Positions 54,994 to 63,505 are shown, numbered from the stretch's first letter. The stretch: 64,000 nucleotides of DNA from Streptomyces sp. NBC_01803 (GCF_035917415.1 NZ_CP109073.1:2453501-2517500); one strand, 5' to 3'. Notes: generated by a model from the letters alone, not told the origin. Numbers and translations are program-made.

Positions 54994-56115
54994 TCACTCG
55001 TCCCACAGCCCGTGCTCGGGCCAGCGGCGCGGCAGGCGGGTCTCGACCGGCGGCAACTCGGGCTGCGGCGCGTGCGGTTCGAGCTGGTACCAGTACGCGA
55101 CACTCGAATAGTCGTTGCCCTGCCCGTTGGCGTGGCCGTGCTCGATGGTGACCTTGATGGACTTGCTGAAGCGGACCGGGTCCTCGAAGTGGAAGCGGTA
55201 CATGCTCCACAGCCCGAAGTGCTCCTGCACGCTGCTGCCGAGCGTGATGCCGTGGTACGGGCCCGCGTAGGGGCCGCTGGGGAAGCCCCAGGCGGCGTTG
55301 AAGTAGTCCTCCGTCCCGGTGCCGTGCAGCGACGGCGGCCAAGCCTCGCCGTCGATGAAGATCATGTCGTCGCCCTCGCCGGGCCAGGTGTACTCCTGGT
55401 TGCCCACGTCGAAGTTGTCGATGCTCAGCACGCATCCCACGTAGTGGCCGGTGCCGACGGCGTCCAGCAGCACGTAGTTGTCCTCGCCCGTCAGGTTCTT
55501 GCCGGGCAGGTCCCAGGGCTTGGGGTCCTTGATGTCCGAGGCGTGCACGAGCTTCTTGGTGGGCATCTCCTGCCGGTAGCAGGCGTGGAAGCGGCCCAGG
55601 TCGTCCGGCGGCTCCTCGTCGGTCAGTTCGTAGTCGACGTAGAAGAAGAGGTTCTCGACGGGCTCATCGCTCTCGTTGCGGAGCTGGATGCGGGCGCCGC
55701 TGGCGAAGGGCATCGGGAAGTACGAGTTCATCGCCGCGGCGAACGGACCCTTGGGGCCGCGCCGCGGGCCGAAGACCATGCTCAGCGGCAGTGACACGTA
55801 GTGCGTGCAGGTGGCGTGGCCGACGCCGAAAAAGTCGCCCAGCGGCGTGCGGACGCTGGGGTTCTCCTCGCCGTCCCAGTACATCTCCAGGACCAGCTTG
55901 CGCAGGTACTGCGGCGAGTAGCAGCGGGTTGTCATCCAGATGTGCTCGATGACGCCGGTGCCCTCGATCTCGGCCATGACGTAGGTCTCGCCGGGGAGGA
56001 CCCTGGCGAAGTCACGGTTGCCACCGGTGCGGTCCCAGCTCGAAAACCTTTTGGACCGGCCCTGCTTGATATACGGCAGGCCGCTGAGCGGGCTGTTGGG
56101 CTGCCAGAAACGCAT
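54994..56115 (-). CDS. GH172 (DUF2961) family glycoside hydrolase
   Basis: A 373-residue enzyme with the DUF2961 fold, now family GH172, whose known members act on difructose dianhydride I and other furanosides such as D-arabinofuranosides. Visible blocks: FSSWDRTGGNRDFARVLPGE, HIWMTTRC, LEMYWDGEENPSVRTPLGDF, GVGHA, and GTEDYFNAAWGFPSGPYAG with the likely catalytic Glu269. There is no signal peptide, so it acts on imported substrate. ATG at 56115 has GGAGAGG upstream. It follows the ABC permeases and precedes the GH32-like gene. A fructan-derived dianhydride is the best guess because a GH91 remnant is in the same operon. Confidence 0.9.
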   Translation of the reverse strand: MRFWQPNSPLSGLPYIKQGRSKRFSSWDRTGGNRDFARVLPGETYVMAEIEGTGVIEHIWMTTRCYSPQYLRKLVLEMYWDGEENPSVRTPLGDFFGVGHATCTHYVSLPLSMVFGPRRGPKGPFAAAMNSYFPMPFASGARIQLRNESDEPVENLFFYVDYELTDEEPPDDLGRFHACYRQEMPTKKLVHASDIKDPKPWDLPGKNLTGEDNYVLLDAVGTGHYVGCVLSIDNFDVGNQEYTWPGEGDDMIFIDGEAWPPSLHGTGTEDYFNAAWGFPSGPYAGPYHGITLGSSVQEHFGLWSMYRFHFEDPVRFSKSIKVTIEHGHANGQGNDYSSVAYWYQLEPHAPQPELPPVETRLPRRWPEHGLWDE

Positions 56116-56195
56116 GGTGCGGATACCTCTCCGTGATGGTGCTGGTGGTGCTCGGTACGTGATGCGGTCGTGCCCGGTGTGGTGCGGCGGCGCGG

Positions 56196-57041
56196 TCAGC
56201 CCTTGACCGCGCCGAGGGTCAGCCCGGCGACGATGCGGCGTTGCAGGGCGAGGGTGAGGAGGACGACGGGGATCGAGTAGAGGGTCGCGAGGGCCGTCAT
56301 CGGGCCCCACTGCAGGCCGTACTGGGTCTGGAAGTTCGCGATGACGATGGGCGTCGTCTGCGCGTTGACGGCGGTCAGCAGCAGGGAGAACAGGTATTCG
56401 TTCCAGGAGGCCAGGAACGCGAAGATGGCGGTGACCGCCATCCCGCCGGAGACGACGGGCAGCACGACGCGGATCAGCGCGCCGACCCGGCCGCAGCCGT
56501 CCACGAGAGCGGCTTCCTCCAACTCCCGCGGCACGGCCTCGAAGAAGCTCACCATCAGCCAGATGGAGAGCGGGAGGGAGATGGTGGTGTGTGCGAGCGC
56601 CAGCCCGGTCGGCGTGTCAGTCAGGGCCAGGTCGCCCATCATGTCGACCAGCGGGACGCCCAGCGCGACGGGCGGCACCATCCTGGTCACCAGCGCCGCC
56701 ATGACGAACACCCGTCCGCTGACGGTGCCGAACCGAGTGACGCCGTAGGCGGCGGGCACCGCGAGGAGCAGCGAGAGCCCCGTGCTCAGCACGGCGGCAC
56801 TGACGCTGTTCAGGAACGCGGGCCGCACGCCCCGGGTGTTCAGGGCCTGCTCGTAGTTCTCGACGCTCCACGTGCCGGGCAGGATCGACGGCGGCACGGC
56901 GATCGCCTCGCCCGGCGTCTTGAACGACGTGAGCACCAAGTAGCCGAAGGGGAACGCGTACAGCACGATGACCGAGATCAACAGCGCCCACAGCAGGCCG
57001 CGTCGGGTGCGCCGGGCGCGGTCGGTCGGCATCGCGGTCAT
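56196..57041 (-). CDS. ABC sugar importer permease (MalG type)
   Basis: A 281-residue inner-membrane subunit of a CUT1 sugar importer with six helices. The EAA loop that docks the ATPase is EAALVDGCGRVGALIRVVLP. It starts FPFGYLVLTSFKTPGEAI after the first helix, typical of MalG-like proteins, and ends with GLTLGAVKG, the usual C-terminus. Its ATG overlaps the stop of the upstream permease as ATGA. No ATPase gene is in the operon; as in other Streptomyces, a shared MsiK-type ATPase would energise it. Confidence 0.93.
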   Translation of the reverse strand: MTAMPTDRARRTRRGLLWALLISVIVLYAFPFGYLVLTSFKTPGEAIAVPPSILPGTWSVENYEQALNTRGVRPAFLNSVSAAVLSTGLSLLLAVPAAYGVTRFGTVSGRVFVMAALVTRMVPPVALGVPLVDMMGDLALTDTPTGLALAHTTISLPLSIWLMVSFFEAVPRELEEAALVDGCGRVGALIRVVLPVVSGGMAVTAIFAFLASWNEYLFSLLLTAVNAQTTPIVIANFQTQYGLQWGPMTALATLYSIPVVLLTLALQRRIVAGLTLGAVKG

Positions 57042-58009
57042 GCCGGCTCCTTCCCCGGGCGCCAGATCGTGGCGACCGCGACGAAGGCGACGGCAAGCAT
57101 CGCCAGCAGGTAGAGCGTGGCCATGGCGGAAGCGAGCCCCGGCTCGCCGGAGCGCACCATGGTGCGGTAGATGAGCAGGCTCAAAGTCTCGGACGCCCGC
57201 TGCGGGCCGCCGTTGGTCTGGATCGCGATGATGTCGAAGGCCCGCACGGCGTCGATGCCCCGGACGATCAGCGCCACGGCGATCACCGGCCGCAGCAGCG
57301 GCAGGATGATGCGCGTCAACTGCTGCCGGAACGTGGCGCCGTCGAGCCGTGCCGCCTCCAGGACGTCGGCCGGCACGTTCTGCAGTCCGGCGAAGATCAC
57401 CAGCGTCATGAACGAGGTGGTCAGCCAGATGTCCGGCAGCGCCACCGAGAACAGCACGATGTCCGGGTCCGACAGCCAGCCGATGTCGGCCGGGTCGTCG
57501 ATGATCCTGGCCCGGGTGAGCAGTTCGTTGACGATCCCGAAGTTGTCGATCAGCAGGAACCGCCAGAGCAGACCGGCCACCACGGGCGCGATCATCAAGG
57601 GGTAGAGGAACAGCGTGCGCAGCCACCGGGAGCGCTGCCCGAGGGAGTTGAACAGCAGGGCCGTCGCCAGCCCCAGCAGGAACTCCATGGAGACGACGAT
57701 CACGGTGTACAGGGCCGTGCGCCAGGCCGCGTCGCCGAACTCCGGACTCCCCAGCGCGTCCGCGTAGTTGCCGAGCCCGACGAACTCCCGGGTGCCGGCC
57801 AGCGGCGCGATCTCGTAGAAGCTGTCGGCCACCAGCCTGACCAGCGGCCAGGCCACGAAGACACCGAGGAACAGCGCGGCGGGCAGCATCAGCAGCAGCG
57901 CGAACCGCCCCTCCGGCATCGGCCGGCGGCGCCCGCCGGCGGAACCGGAGTGGCCGCCGGGGCGGACAGGGCCGGCACGGCCGACAAGGCTGACACGACT
58001 ACTGGACAA
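57038..58009 (-). CDS. ABC sugar importer permease (MalF type)
   Basis: A 323-residue permease of the CUT1 group with six helices. FALLLMLPAALFLGVFVAWP is helix one, and the EAA loop is EAARLDGATFRQQLTRIILP. NYADALGSPEFGDAAWRTAL is the usual periplasmic segment before helix two. The TTG start at 58009 overlaps the binding-protein stop by 11 bases and has GGAG four bases upstream. Its partner is the following MalG-type permease. Confidence 0.92.
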   Translation of the reverse strand: MSSSRVSLVGRAGPVRPGGHSGSAGGRRRPMPEGRFALLLMLPAALFLGVFVAWPLVRLVADSFYEIAPLAGTREFVGLGNYADALGSPEFGDAAWRTALYTVIVVSMEFLLGLATALLFNSLGQRSRWLRTLFLYPLMIAPVVAGLLWRFLLIDNFGIVNELLTRARIIDDPADIGWLSDPDIVLFSVALPDIWLTTSFMTLVIFAGLQNVPADVLEAARLDGATFRQQLTRIILPLLRPVIAVALIVRGIDAVRAFDIIAIQTNGGPQRASETLSLLIYRTMVRSGEPGLASAMATLYLLAMLAVAFVAVATIWRPGKEPA

Positions 58010-59306
58010 GGCGCTCCACGTCCTCCCGGGCGGTGGCTAGCAGAGCCGCGTAGTCGGCTCCCGAGGCGAGGGACTGCTGAAGCGTCGGGATCAGGACGTC
58101 GTCCACGATCTGCTGCCACTTGGGGCTGGCGGGCCGCGGCCGGGTCGCCCGCGCGTCGAGCGTGGGCAGCAGGGCGGCGAAGTGCTCGTAGCCGGGCCGG
58201 GCGGCGAAGTCGGAGACGACGGACTTGCGGGCGGCGAGGCCGAGGTCGGAGTCGACGGCCAGCTCGTTGTGCTCGTAGGCGAACCGGATGAAGTCGGCGG
58301 CGACGTCGCCGTTTCCCCCGGCCTCGGGTATCGACAGGTACCAGGGGCCGGGGATCGCGCCGATGCCCGCCTCGCCGCCGATCATCGGCGCCACGCCCAC
58401 CTTGCCGTGCACCGGGGAGTCCTCGGGCACCATCGGGTAGGCGTGCGCCCAGAACCGCATCATCGCGGTCTTGCCCTGGTGGAAGAGGTTCTGCGCGCCG
58501 CCCCAGTCGAGTTGGGCCGCGCCCGGCGGGCTGACCCGCAGCCTGTTGTTGAGGTCGCTGGAGAAGCGGAGGGCGGCCAGGTGCTCGTCGTTGTCGATGA
58601 TGACGCCGTTGTCCGCGTCGAGCACGACGCCGGGCGAGCCGGCCTGGAGCACGTGGGCCAGCCACTCGGTCTCCACCGCACCCTTGACGTCGGTGCCGTA
58701 CAGGTCGGTGCCCCGGGTGAAGAACTCGGCCGTGTCCTGGAATTGCTCCCAGGTGGTGGGCGGAGCGAGTGGGTAGCCGAACCGGTCCTCGAATTCCCGC
58801 TGTTCGCGCGCGTCCTCGAAGAGGTCGGTGCGGTAGAAGAGAATCTCCGCGTTGGTCCACGCGGGCATCCCGACGAAGGAGCCACCGACCTGGGCCTCGG
58901 CGACCAGCGCGGGAAACAGGTCGTCCTGGACCGCCTGAGTGAACAGTTCGTCCAGTGGGCGCAGCACCTCGGCGAACGTCGGCAGCCAGATCGCGTCGAG
59001 GGCGGCGATGTCGAACGAGAGGCTGTCGGCGGGGAGTTCGCTGCTGAGCCGGTTGAACAAGCCGTCGTAGGGCAGCTCGATGAAGGTGACCTTGGTGCCG
59101 GTCTCCTCGGTGAAGAGCTGGGCGATCCTGGTCAGTTCCGCTTTGCCGCCCGCCTCGCAGAGGAGCCTGAGCGTGTCGGACCCGCCGCCGCCCGACCCGC
59201 CCGCGCCGCACGCGGAGGAGAGGGCCGCCGCCGCGCCGGCGGCGCCGGTGGCCTGGAGGAATCCGCGCCGGGAGAGCCGGGGGAACTGTCTGTGAATGCC
59301 TTCCAT
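57999..59306 (-). CDS. ABC sugar-binding lipoprotein, Tat-exported
   Basis: A 435-residue extracellular sugar-binding protein. The signal SRRGFLQATGAAGAAAALSS ends in the lipobox SSAC, so it is exported folded by Tat and anchored by lipid at Cys33. The body has the CUT1 binding-protein features: FTEETGTKVTFIELPYDGLF, ALDAIWLPTFAEVLRPLDEL, GMPAWTNAEILFYRTDLFED and GPWYLSIPEAGGNGDVAADF. AAGGAG lies before the ATG. First transport gene, followed by the two permeases. Confidence 0.93.
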   Translation of the reverse strand: MEGIHRQFPRLSRRGFLQATGAAGAAAALSSACGAGGSGGGGSDTLRLLCEAGGKAELTRIAQLFTEETGTKVTFIELPYDGLFNRLSSELPADSLSFDIAALDAIWLPTFAEVLRPLDELFTQAVQDDLFPALVAEAQVGGSFVGMPAWTNAEILFYRTDLFEDAREQREFEDRFGYPLAPPTTWEQFQDTAEFFTRGTDLYGTDVKGAVETEWLAHVLQAGSPGVVLDADNGVIIDNDEHLAALRFSSDLNNRLRVSPPGAAQLDWGGAQNLFHQGKTAMMRFWAHAYPMVPEDSPVHGKVGVAPMIGGEAGIGAIPGPWYLSIPEAGGNGDVAADFIRFAYEHNELAVDSDLGLAARKSVVSDFAARPGYEHFAALLPTLDARATRPRPASPKWQQIVDDVLIPTLQQSLASGADYAALLATAREDVERLVQ

Positions 59307-59450
59307 TTTCTTACTCCTTGCTCAGGGAGACGCGCCCGCCCGGGGAAGGGGGAACATGCGCCGGCTTCCTGGAATTCGCCGGTCCCCGTGAATCGCCGGG
59401 GACGGATTCCCCCGTCTTCAGGGGGTGGCGCGGAACGTGTGGTCCGCGGT

Positions 59451-59861
59451 CTAGTTCAGAAATTGCGCCGAGGTGGCGCTGTCGAGCACCCGGGGCGCGT
59501 GCGTGGCGGCGTCGAGGACCACGTGCATGGCGGCGACGTTGCTGACGGCGTGGTTGTTGGTGATCTGATGGCCGGTACCGGAGGCGACGAGAATGATCGT
59601 CGGGGTCGCGCCGGACGGCGTGATGTCGGCGATGATGTCGTTGATCAGCGCGCCGATGTCCGTGGAGCGGGTGAGGGCGGGGTTGGTCGAATGGGTCCAC
59701 GTCGTGACGTCGTACACGGTCGGCGGCCGCGGGTCCGCGCTCGCCGGCGTGGCGTTCAGCGTGGAGAGCGCGACCGCTCCGACCGTCGCGGTCGCTCCCA
59801 TGGCGGACGCCCTCAGCAGGGCTCTTCGTCCGGTGACGTTTCCTGACTCGTTCTCGCGCAC
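59451..59861 (-). CDS. Internally deleted inulin fructotransferase (GH91-like)
   Basis: A 136-residue open frame with a perfect ribosome-binding site (GGAGG, six bases before GTG 59861) and a twin-arginine signal (TGRRALLRASAMGATATVGA, cleavage near ASA). The mature start VYDVTTWTHSTNPALTRSTD and DIGALINDIIADI match the N-terminus of difructose-anhydride-forming inulin fructotransferases, which are about 400-450 residues. The rest, TIILVASGTGHQITNNHAVS and RVLDSATSAQFLN, matches their C-terminus. The beta-helix and active site between are absent without loss of frame. Recognised from memory of the family, so less sure than neighbouring calls. Probably inactive. Confidence 0.6.
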   Translation of the reverse strand: MRENESGNVTGRRALLRASAMGATATVGAVALSTLNATPASADPRPPTVYDVTTWTHSTNPALTRSTDIGALINDIIADITPSGATPTIILVASGTGHQITNNHAVSNVAAMHVVLDAATHAPRVLDSATSAQFLN

Positions 59862-59913
59862 GCGATGCCTCCTTGCATCCTCGCGTCGGTGGTCGTGGAG
59901 GGAGGGGTGGGGA

Positions 59914-60963
59914 TCAGCCGGGGTCAGCGGGGATCGCCGGCGGGGCGACGGACTGGCGGCGGACGAGCGGGCACGGCATCCGCCGCTGCCTCGGCCCGTC
60001 CGGCTCCTCGCCCGAGAGCAGGGACAGGACCTGCCGGGCGGCCCACACGCCCATGTCGTAGTGGAGCAGGGCGACCGTGGTCAGACCGGGCGCCAGTCCG
60101 TCGGCGACGTGCTCCTGGTCGTCGAAGCCCACGATCGAGATGTCGTCGGGAATGCGCAGGCCCAGCTCTCGCGCGGCCCGGTACGCACCCATCGCCATAC
60201 GGTCGTTGAAGCAGAAGATGGCGGTCGGCGGTTCGGGCAGGGCCAGCAACCGGGCCGCGCCCTCCCGCCCGTCGGCCGCGTTGCTGTCGGGCATCCGCGC
60301 GATGTACCGCGGATCGACGGGAACGCCGGCGGCGGCCATGGTGTCCTCGAAGCTCCGCATCCGCTCGTGCACGGCGGGCACGTCGACCGCGTCCGTGCAG
60401 TACGCGATCCGCCGGTGTCCGGCTTCCAGCAGCTCGGTGACGGCGGCCCTGACGCCGCCGGCCTCGTCGGGAACGACCCAGGCCACATCGGGCCGTTCCT
60501 CGTCCGCGGGCCGCGCGTCGAGCAGGACGAGCGGCAAGTCGTCGGGCACGGTGGGCAGTTCGACCACCCGGTGGTACATCGACGCGTAGATCAGCGCGTC
60601 CACGTTCCGCTGCACCAGCGTGCGGATCGCCGCCCGTTCGACGTCCGCGTCACCGCCCGAGTCGACCAGCAGCAGCAACCGCCCGCTCTCCCAGGCCGTG
60701 TCGTGCGCCCCGGCGAGCATGCGCCCGGCGAACGGCGTGCTGGCGACGCGGTCGGAGATGAGACCGATGGTGTGCGTCTGGTTGGTCCGCAGACCGCGGG
60801 CGACGAGGTTGGGCGCGTACTCCAGCTCCTCGGCCGCCCGGCGCACCCGCTTGCTGATCGCGGGCTTCACCCGGCCGCCGTCGCGGCCGTTGAGGACGAG
60901 CGACACGGTGGACACGGAAACCCGCGCCCGAGCTGCGACATCGCGCATCGTCACCCTGCCCAC
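59914..60963 (-). CDS. LacI family transcriptional regulator of the sugar operon
   Basis: A 349-residue repressor. The helix-turn-helix VTMRDVAARARVSVSTVSLV is at residues about 5-24, followed by the hinge LEYAPNLVARGLRTNQT, and a sugar-binding core with HTIGLISDRVASTPFAGRML, DSNAADGREGAARLLAL and NDRMAMGAYRAARELGLRIP. The GTG at 60963 has GGAGGT upstream; an earlier in-frame GTG is possible. It is the first gene of the operon; paired palindromes lie just before it, so it probably represses itself and the genes that follow. Confidence 0.93.
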   Translation of the reverse strand: MGRVTMRDVAARARVSVSTVSLVLNGRDGGRVKPAISKRVRRAAEELEYAPNLVARGLRTNQTHTIGLISDRVASTPFAGRMLAGAHDTAWESGRLLLLVDSGGDADVERAAIRTLVQRNVDALIYASMYHRVVELPTVPDDLPLVLLDARPADEERPDVAWVVPDEAGGVRAAVTELLEAGHRRIAYCTDAVDVPAVHERMRSFEDTMAAAGVPVDPRYIARMPDSNAADGREGAARLLALPEPPTAIFCFNDRMAMGAYRAARELGLRIPDDISIVGFDDQEHVADGLAPGLTTVALLHYDMGVWAARQVLSLLSGEEPDGPRQRRMPCPLVRRQSVAPPAIPADPG

Positions 60964-60982
60964 AAGGACCTCCACCGGTCAC

Positions 60983-61012
60983 GTCAATCGTTTGCCGTGT
61001 CAATCGATTGAC
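60983..61012 (-). promoter_or_regulatory. Paired LacI-type operators before the sugar operon
   Basis: GTCAATCGATTGAC at 60999-61012 is a perfect 14-bp palindrome with the central CG usual for LacI operators. A second, imperfect copy GTCAATCGTTTGCC lies at 60983-60996. The start codon of the regulator gene is 20 bases away. No copy was seen before the binding-protein gene, which fits one transcript from this promoter. Confidence 0.65.
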
Positions 61013-61094
61013 GGAAACGTAGACCCGTTCCCCCCCACCGTCCAGAGGGGGCGCGCGCGTTATCTTTTCGTTACCCGGGCCCGGCGCGCGAAGA

Positions 61095-61131
61095 GGGCGG
61101 GCCGCACCCCGTCACCAGGTGCGACCCGCCC
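61095..61131 (-). terminator. Hairpin terminator
   Basis: GGGCGGGCCGCACC at 61095-61108 pairs with 61118-61131 with one mismatch around a nine-base loop, just past the stop of the 42-residue gene. Confidence 0.7.
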
Positions 61132-61143
61132 GTTCCGGCAGGG

Positions 61144-61272
61144 TCAGTGACGCCCGCGCGCGGTGTCCGACGCCCCACCGAAGAGCCGGGCGACGGCACG
61201 GAAGGGCAACGAGACGACCGTGGCGAGCGCGCCACCGATCGCCCGGAGGACGTCTGCGACAGCTTTGAGCAT
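61144..61272 (-). CDS. 42-residue helical small protein
   Basis: A short gene: ATG at 61272 with GGGAGG seven bases upstream, ending at 61144. The product starts MLKAVADVLRAIGGALATVV, then SLPFRAVARLFGGASDTARG. It has one hydrophobic helix with a positively charged end and reads like small LPFR-containing membrane-associated proteins seen in Streptomyces. A terminator follows the stop. Function unknown. Confidence 0.65.
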   Translation of the reverse strand: MLKAVADVLRAIGGALATVVSLPFRAVARLFGGASDTARGRH

Positions 61273-61538
61273 GGCTGGACCTCCCTTGTCCGTTCGCACC
61301 GCCACGAGTTCCGCGCCCGCCGTCGGCCAAACCCGCTACGACCCCGGTCCCCCGCCACAGCCCCCGCGCCACGGACGGCGTGGATGGTCACCAGCGCCAG
61401 GAAAGGGCTCCGGCTCATCTCGGCCGACGGGGTCGACCACCGATGGTCCGTCCGCCGCAAGCCCACGTACAGCCAAGGGATTTGCCAGACACCGCTGAAT
61501 ATCGCGGTGCCCCTCGCCGAGGGAGCGGGCCCCGGGGG

Positions 61539-62036
61539 TCAGCCGTGGAAGCTCACGTAGCCGTTGCCGTCGGGGTCGGATCCGCTCTTGGTGTAGGAGT
61601 GGGAATCCGCCGCGCTGCCCGAGGACTTGTAGAGATAGATCGTGTCGCGGTCGTTGTTCCACATGAAGTTGCAGTTGTCGCGGTAGACCACGTTGTACTT
61701 GTCGGAGTCCGTGCCGTTGCCGCCGCGCAGCCGCACGTAGTCGCCGGGCTGAAGGTAGTGGTCGGCGGAGAACACGAAGCGGTTGCCGGCGGCGTCCCTG
61801 ACGACGTAGTTCCTGAGGTTGACGGTCACCGAGGACGAGTAGTTCTTGATCGTCACGTACTCTTCGTCGGTGTTGCCGGAGGAGCAACTGTTGGAGTCCC
61901 GGCCGGGCGCGTCGTACTGGACCCCCCGGAGTTTCAGCGCCGAGCTGTACTCGGCGGCCTCGGACTGGGCCGGTATCAGCACGACGGCACACGCCGCGGC
62001 GACAGCCGCGACGGCGGCACGGACAGGCTTCCTCAA
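61539..62036 (-). CDS. Secreted lamin-tail-domain protein
   Basis: A 165-residue exported protein. The signal peptide starts LRKPVRAAVAAVAAACAVVL and is cleaved after SEA near residue 27. The mature part is a lamin-tail (LTD) Ig-like domain: LKLRGVQYDAPG, EEYVTIKNYSSSVTVNLRNY, VVRDAAGNRFVF, LQPGDYVRLRGGNGTDSDKY, WNNDRDTIYLY and GNGYVSF. Two Cys may pair. The TTG start at 62036 is chosen for the preceding GGGGAG with six-base spacing. Such domains occur in secreted nucleases and surface proteins, but here it stands alone. Confidence 0.88.
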   Translation of the reverse strand: MRKPVRAAVAAVAAACAVVLIPAQSEAAEYSSALKLRGVQYDAPGRDSNSCSSGNTDEEYVTIKNYSSSVTVNLRNYVVRDAAGNRFVFSADHYLQPGDYVRLRGGNGTDSDKYNVVYRDNCNFMWNNDRDTIYLYKSSGSAADSHSYTKSGSDPDGNGYVSFHG

Positions 62037-62349
62037 CGAAATCTCCCCACATGTAACGAGACCGCGCACCATCCGTGTGCGGCGGAGGCAAAGGCTACCG
62101 GGGGAGTGACCACACCCCTACGGTGGGTTGCCAATCCGTTATCGAGGCTGGTCTCACGCGTCCCTGAGCGTGCGGGACCACGGCGCCGGTGGCGGCGAAG
62201 CCGGTCGCGCGGTGGTGGGGTTGACGCCTGACTGGGACAACGCGGCGCAGACGCCCCGGTCGATGCGGGCCGGGTCGGCGGGCGTCCCGTCGCCGGAACC
62301 AGTTCCCCGCGAAGTCGTCGCGCGGGGATGGTGAGGACGCACACGCGAC
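62037..62349. other. Intergenic region without a convincing gene
   Basis: Between the lamin-tail gene and the tRNA. It should hold the lamin-tail promoter. Short open frames on both strands lack family resemblance and ribosome-binding sites. Nothing else was recognised. Confidence 0.4.
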
Positions 62350-62375
62350 GCCCCGGACCTCGTGCGGTCCGGGGC
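62350..62375 (-). terminator. Terminator after tRNA-Arg
   Basis: GCCCCGGACC at 62350-62359 and its complement at 62366-62375 form a perfect 10-bp stem with a six-base loop, 11 bases after the tRNA 3' end on the minus strand. Confidence 0.75.
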
Positions 62376-62385
62376 ATTCGGGGAG

Positions 62386-62458
62386 TGCCCCAGGGCAGAT
62401 TCGAACTGCCGACACCCGCTTTAGGAGAGCGGTGCTCTATCCCCTGAGCTACTGAGGC
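62386..62458 (-). tRNA. tRNA-Arg (anticodon CCU)
   Basis: A 73-base cloverleaf: acceptor GCCTCAG/CTGGGGC, D-arm GCTCAGGGGATAGAGC, anticodon loop CTCCTAA with anticodon CCT reading AGG, and T-arm GGCAGTTCGAATCTGCC. The CCA end is not encoded. Confidence 0.95.
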
Positions 62459-62518
62459 GGGGCATGTCTGGCTCAGTGTAGCGGGTGGTCTCCGACCGTT
62501 GCCGTCGCCGGTGGGGGG

Positions 62519-63493
62519 TCAGGCAGGGGTGGCGAGGAGGATCGCGAAGCGGGATTGGGGGTCCGGCCACCAGTGGGTGAGGGTGAAGCCGGAGGCCGTC
62601 AGTTCTTCCATCATCCGCTCGTGGCGGAACTTGACGGAGATCTCCGTGCACAGGTCCTCGCCGCGGGTGAAGTCGACCGTCAGGTCCAGGGGCGGAATCT
62701 TGGCCGTGTGGGTGACGCGGGCGCGCAGGCGCATCTCCATCTGTTCGGCTTCCGCGTTCCACACCGCTCGGTGGTCGAAGGCGCCGGCGTCGAAGTCGGC
62801 GTCGAGTTCGCGGTTCAGCACGCGCAGCAGGTTCTTGTTGAACGCCGCCGTCACGCCCTGGTCGTCGTCGTAGGCGCGGATCAGGGTCTTGGGGTCCTTG
62901 ACCAGGTCGACGCCGAGCAGCAGCGCGTCGTCCTCCCGGGTCAGGGTGGCGCGCGTCCTGTTGAGGAACGCGGCGCGCTGGTCCGTGTCGAAGTTGCCGA
63001 TGGTGGAGCCGAGGAAGGCCACCAGGCGGGGACCTGAGTCGGGGAGTTGGAGGTCCGTCTCGAAGTCGGCGACCGTCGCCGCGACGCGCAGGTCGGGGTA
63101 GTCGCGGCACAGTGACTCGGCGGCGTTCTCCAGGGCCGACGCGCTGACGTCCAGGGGCGCGTAGAGCTTCAGTGTGCCGCCGGCGGTCAGGGCGTCGATC
63201 AGCAAGCGAGTCTTCTCGGAGGAGCCCGAGCCGAGTTCGATCAAGGTGCGGGCGCCGGTGAGCTGGGCGATCTCGTCGGCGCGGGCGCGCAGGACCATCC
63301 GTTCGGCGCGGGTGGGGTAGTACTCGGGCAGGCGCGTGATGCGGTCGAACAGGACGCTGCCGTGGGCATCGTAGAACCACTTCGGTGGCAGCTTCTTGGG
63401 CTGCGCGGTCAGTCCCTCGGCCACGTCGGCGCGCAGGGTGCGGGCGAAGTGGTCGGCGGGCAGGCGGTTTTCGACCGAGATGCGATTCGGCAT
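62519..63493 (-). CDS. egtD: L-histidine N-alpha-methyltransferase EgtD
   Basis: A 324-residue SAM-dependent enzyme that trimethylates histidine to hercynine in ergothioneine synthesis. LPPKWFYDAHGSVLFDRITR and LPEYYPTRAERMVL are the typical opening, IELGSGSSEKTRLL (Glu86 on) is the SAM loop, and LVAFLGSTIGNFD and the C-terminal RFAILLATPA complete it. AGGAGAG lies upstream of the ATG at 63493. The end of egtC is 12 bases upstream, so they share a transcript. Confidence 0.96.
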   Translation of the reverse strand: MPNRISVENRLPADHFARTLRADVAEGLTAQPKKLPPKWFYDAHGSVLFDRITRLPEYYPTRAERMVLRARADEIAQLTGARTLIELGSGSSEKTRLLIDALTAGGTLKLYAPLDVSASALENAAESLCRDYPDLRVAATVADFETDLQLPDSGPRLVAFLGSTIGNFDTDQRAAFLNRTRATLTREDDALLLGVDLVKDPKTLIRAYDDDQGVTAAFNKNLLRVLNRELDADFDAGAFDHRAVWNAEAEQMEMRLRARVTHTAKIPPLDLTVDFTRGEDLCTEISVKFRHERMMEELTASGFTLTHWWPDPQSRFAILLATPA

Positions 63494-63505
63494 GAGGTCT
63501 CTCCT

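Noticed and set aside
62386..62458. tRNA-Arg as the attachment site of an integrated element
   Set aside because: No integrase, no duplicated tRNA end and no element-like genes lie on either side; ergothioneine genes and a lamin-tail gene flank it.
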